DNA of 23,232 bases from DATAAM01 sp036260075 (GTDB lineage Bacteria > Actinomycetota > Acidimicrobiia > Acidimicrobiales > JAHWLA01): assembly GCA_036260075.1 (NCBI GenBank), contig DATAAM010000211.1, positions 1 through 23,232 of the forward strand, read 5' to 3'. Below are positions 21,652 through 23,232 of this stretch, piece after piece. The first letter of the stretch is position 1. The number at the start of each line of letters is the position of its first letter. The notes beneath the pieces were generated by a model. That model was not told the DNA's origin and made no database searches. It was given only the letters and a program-made list of their open reading frames with translations. The position numbers and the translations under genes were made by a program.

Positions 21652-23189
21652 GAGAGCACCAGCCTGACGCAGAACTCGTCCGCCGTGTGGGGAAAGTCGG
21701 TGCGGGTGTGAGCGCCGCGCGACTCCTCCCGGGCCCGGGCGGCGGTGACCAGTCCCATCGCCACGGTGACGAGGTTGCACACCTCGGGGTCGGCGCACGT
21801 GGATGCCACCTTCTCGATCGCTCGCACGGTGGCGTCGAGCGAGGACGCGCTGCGCACCACGCCCGCACCCTCGGTCATCGCCCGTTGCAACGTGGCGCGG
21901 GCGGCGTCGGCGTTGCCGTCGCCGGTGGCGGCAGGAGGCCGGCCGGCTGCCACAACCCGGCCGGGGACGCACTCGCCCGAGCCGTCGAGCACGGCCCGCA
22001 TGGCGCCGGTGGCCTCGGCCCGCTCCTTGCCCCGCAGGACCGCCTCGACCACCCGTGGGGCGAACACCATGCCTTCGAGCAGCGAGTTGGACGCCAGTCG
22101 GTTGGCCCCGTGCACGCCCGTGCAGGCCACCTCGCCGCACGCCCACAGGCCGGGCAGCGCGGTGGCCCCGTCGAGGTCGGTGAGGATGCCCCCCGACAGG
22201 TAGTGGGCCGCGGGGGCGATCGGGAGCCAGTCGGCGGCGGGGTCGAGCCCGATGGCGCGGACCGTGGCAGCGATCGTGGGGAAGCGCTCGTCGAAGTGGT
22301 CGAGGCCGGTGGCATCGAGCCACAGGTGGTCGACGTCCTGTTCCAGCATGCGGGCGGTCATCGCCCGACTCACGACGTCGCGGGGCAGCAGCTCGTCCAC
22401 GAAGCGTTCGCCGTGGGCGTCGCGCAGGAGCGCGCCGTGGCCGCGCAGCGCCTCCGACAGCAGCGGCCGGGGCATGGCCGGATGGTGCAGCGCCGTGGGG
22501 TGGAACTGCATGAACTCGATGTCGGCCACCGGCACCCCCGCCCGCAGCGCCATGGCCACGCCGTCGCCCGTGGCCTCCGTCGGATTGGTGGTGACGGCGA
22601 AGAGCTGTCCTGCGCCTCCGGTGGCCACGAGCACGTTGGTCGCCCGGACCTCGGTGCGGGCGCCTCCGGGGTCGCACGCCACCACGCCGTGGCAGCGACC
22701 GTCGGCCACGAGCAGGTCGAGGGCGAACCAGCCTTCGAGCACGGCGTCGACGTTGGCCCGCACAGCGTCCACGAGCGCCCGCTCGATCTCGGCGCCGGTG
22801 GCGGCCCCGCCCGCGTGGACGATGCGGGGCATGGAGTGGCCGCCCTCGCGGGCTTTGAGCAGGCGGCCCTCGGTGTCGCGGTCGAAGACGGCGCCGAGGG
22901 CGATGAGCTCGTTGACCCGCTGCGGCCCCTCGTCGACGAGGACGCGCACGGCGTCGACGTCGCAGAGGCCCGCGCCGGCCTGAAGCGTGTCGGCCAGGTG
23001 GAGGTCGGTGGAGTCCTCGTCGCCGCCCAGTACGGCGGCCACCCCGCCCTGCGCCCAACGGGTGGCCGACTGAGCGAGCTCGCCCTTGGTGAGGACGCCG
23101 ACGCGCAGGCCGGGCTCGTCGACTGCGGCTCGCACGGCTGCCGACAGTCCCCCGACCCCGCTGCCGAGCACGAGGAGGTCGAGGTCCAT
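21648..23189 (-). CDS. nadB: L-aspartate oxidase
   Basis: NadB oxidises L-aspartate to iminoaspartate, which NadA condenses to quinolinate. The 513-aa flavoprotein has the N-terminal FAD-binding GSGVGGLSAA (9-18). The substrate and FAD segments of the succinate dehydrogenase/aspartate oxidase family follow: RWAQGGVAA, FMQFHPTALHHP, SEALRGHGALL, HYLSGGI, and GVHGANRLASNSLLEGMVFA. It is slightly shorter than E. coli NadB (about 540 aa), and the C-terminal helical domain is present. The ATG at 23189 has no strong ribosome site. nadA is not next to it in the window; the preceding gene, outside the window, is often panC or panD in related genomes. It is the first visible gene of the nadB-nadC-coaX-lysS operon. 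Confidence 0.96.
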   Translation of the reverse strand: MDLDLLVLGSGVGGLSAAVRAAVDEPGLRVGVLTKGELAQSATRWAQGGVAAVLGGDEDSTDLHLADTLQAGAGLCDVDAVRVLVDEGPQRVNELIALGAVFDRDTEGRLLKAREGGHSMPRIVHAGGAATGAEIERALVDAVRANVDAVLEGWFALDLLVADGRCHGVVACDPGGARTEVRATNVLVATGGAGQLFAVTTNPTEATGDGVAMALRAGVPVADIEFMQFHPTALHHPAMPRPLLSEALRGHGALLRDAHGERFVDELLPRDVVSRAMTARMLEQDVDHLWLDATGLDHFDERFPTIAATVRAIGLDPAADWLPIAPAAHYLSGGILTDLDGATALPGLWACGEVACTGVHGANRLASNSLLEGMVFAPRVVEAVLRGKERAEATGAMRAVLDGSGECVPGRVVAAGRPPAATGDGNADAARATLQRAMTEGAGVVRSASSLDATVRAIEKVASTCADPEVCNLVTVAMGLVTAARAREESRGAHTRTDFPHTADEFCVRLVLS

Positions 23190-23214
23190 ACCGGCAGCGT
23201 TCTGGTGGGGGATC

Positions 23215-23232
23215 AGGGCGCCACAGCGCCCT
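23215..23232. repeat. small inverted repeat at the right edge
   Basis: AGGGCG/CGCCCT with a 6-nt loop lies 25 bp upstream of the nadB start. A TGA on the minus strand at 23215-23213 could be the stop of an upstream gene ending GAVAP, which would put the repeat in coding sequence. The window ends here, so neither reading can be tested. Confidence 0.3.

Noticed and set aside
23190..23232. The 3' end of panC or panD before nadB
   Set aside because: A possible stop at 23215-23213 fits common gene order, but about 17 bases of putative coding sequence are too few to support a gene call.

Overview
The window looks like a chromosomal core-gene segment of a very high-GC actinobacterium. The best guess is a deep-branching lineage such as Acidimicrobiia. 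The evidence is the GC-rich third codon positions, the start of a DUF3263 gene, an actinobacterial-type CarD, the nadB-nadC-coaX-lysS order seen in actinomycetes, frequent GTG/TTG starts, and several genes whose -10-like hexamer lies only 6 to 10 nt before an ATG with no Shine-Dalgarno sequence. Taxonomy is inference; no rRNA gene is present. I see no tRNA, rRNA, CRISPR array, transposase or phage gene.

Layout. (1) 1-5201: on the minus strand, read right to left, carD, a membrane-anchored PIN/TRAM protein (YacL type), ispD, ispF, rlmB, a SigH-type sigma factor, and then the 5' end of a DUF3263 gene cut by the window edge. A Crp/Fnr regulator runs divergently from carD. (2) 5225-8340: a minus-strand radA-disA-dienelactone hydrolase operon. 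(3) 8371-12222: an accessory stretch of envelope or secreted proteins: an LppM-like lipoprotein, an orphan Cys-rich secreted protein, a secreted subtilase, and a small membrane protein with an FxLYD-like domain. The last lies between two copies of a structured, covarying palindromic repeat. (4) 12223-14724: clpC. (5) 14847-18647: a long-chain polyprenyl diphosphate synthase, an alpha/beta hydrolase divergent from a luciferase-like flavin monooxygenase across a 38-bp operator-containing spacer, and a coiled-coil membrane protein with 33-bp tandem repeats. (6) 18654-23189: a tightly overlapping minus-strand operon nadB-nadC-coaX-lysS (NAD and CoA cofactor synthesis plus lysyl-tRNA synthetase).

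How the parts work together. The minus-strand backbone coaX-lysS-...-clpC-...-radA-disA-...-yacL-ispD-ispF-rlmB-sigH has the same order as the Bacillus subtilis coaX/lysS/clpC/radA/disA/yacL/ispDF/rlmB/sigH region (from memory), with carD added and blocks of accessory genes inserted between the conserved pairs. It combines proteostasis (ClpC), recombination and genome surveillance (RadA, c-di-AMP synthase DisA), transcription control (CarD, SigH), isoprenoid precursor synthesis (IspD, IspF, with a prenyl synthase nearby) and translation or rRNA modification (LysS, RlmB). The most unusual DNA-level features are the repeat pair around the FxLYD gene, the 38-bp divergent operator, and the structured leaders upstream of sigH, the Cys-rich protein and the coiled-coil gene.
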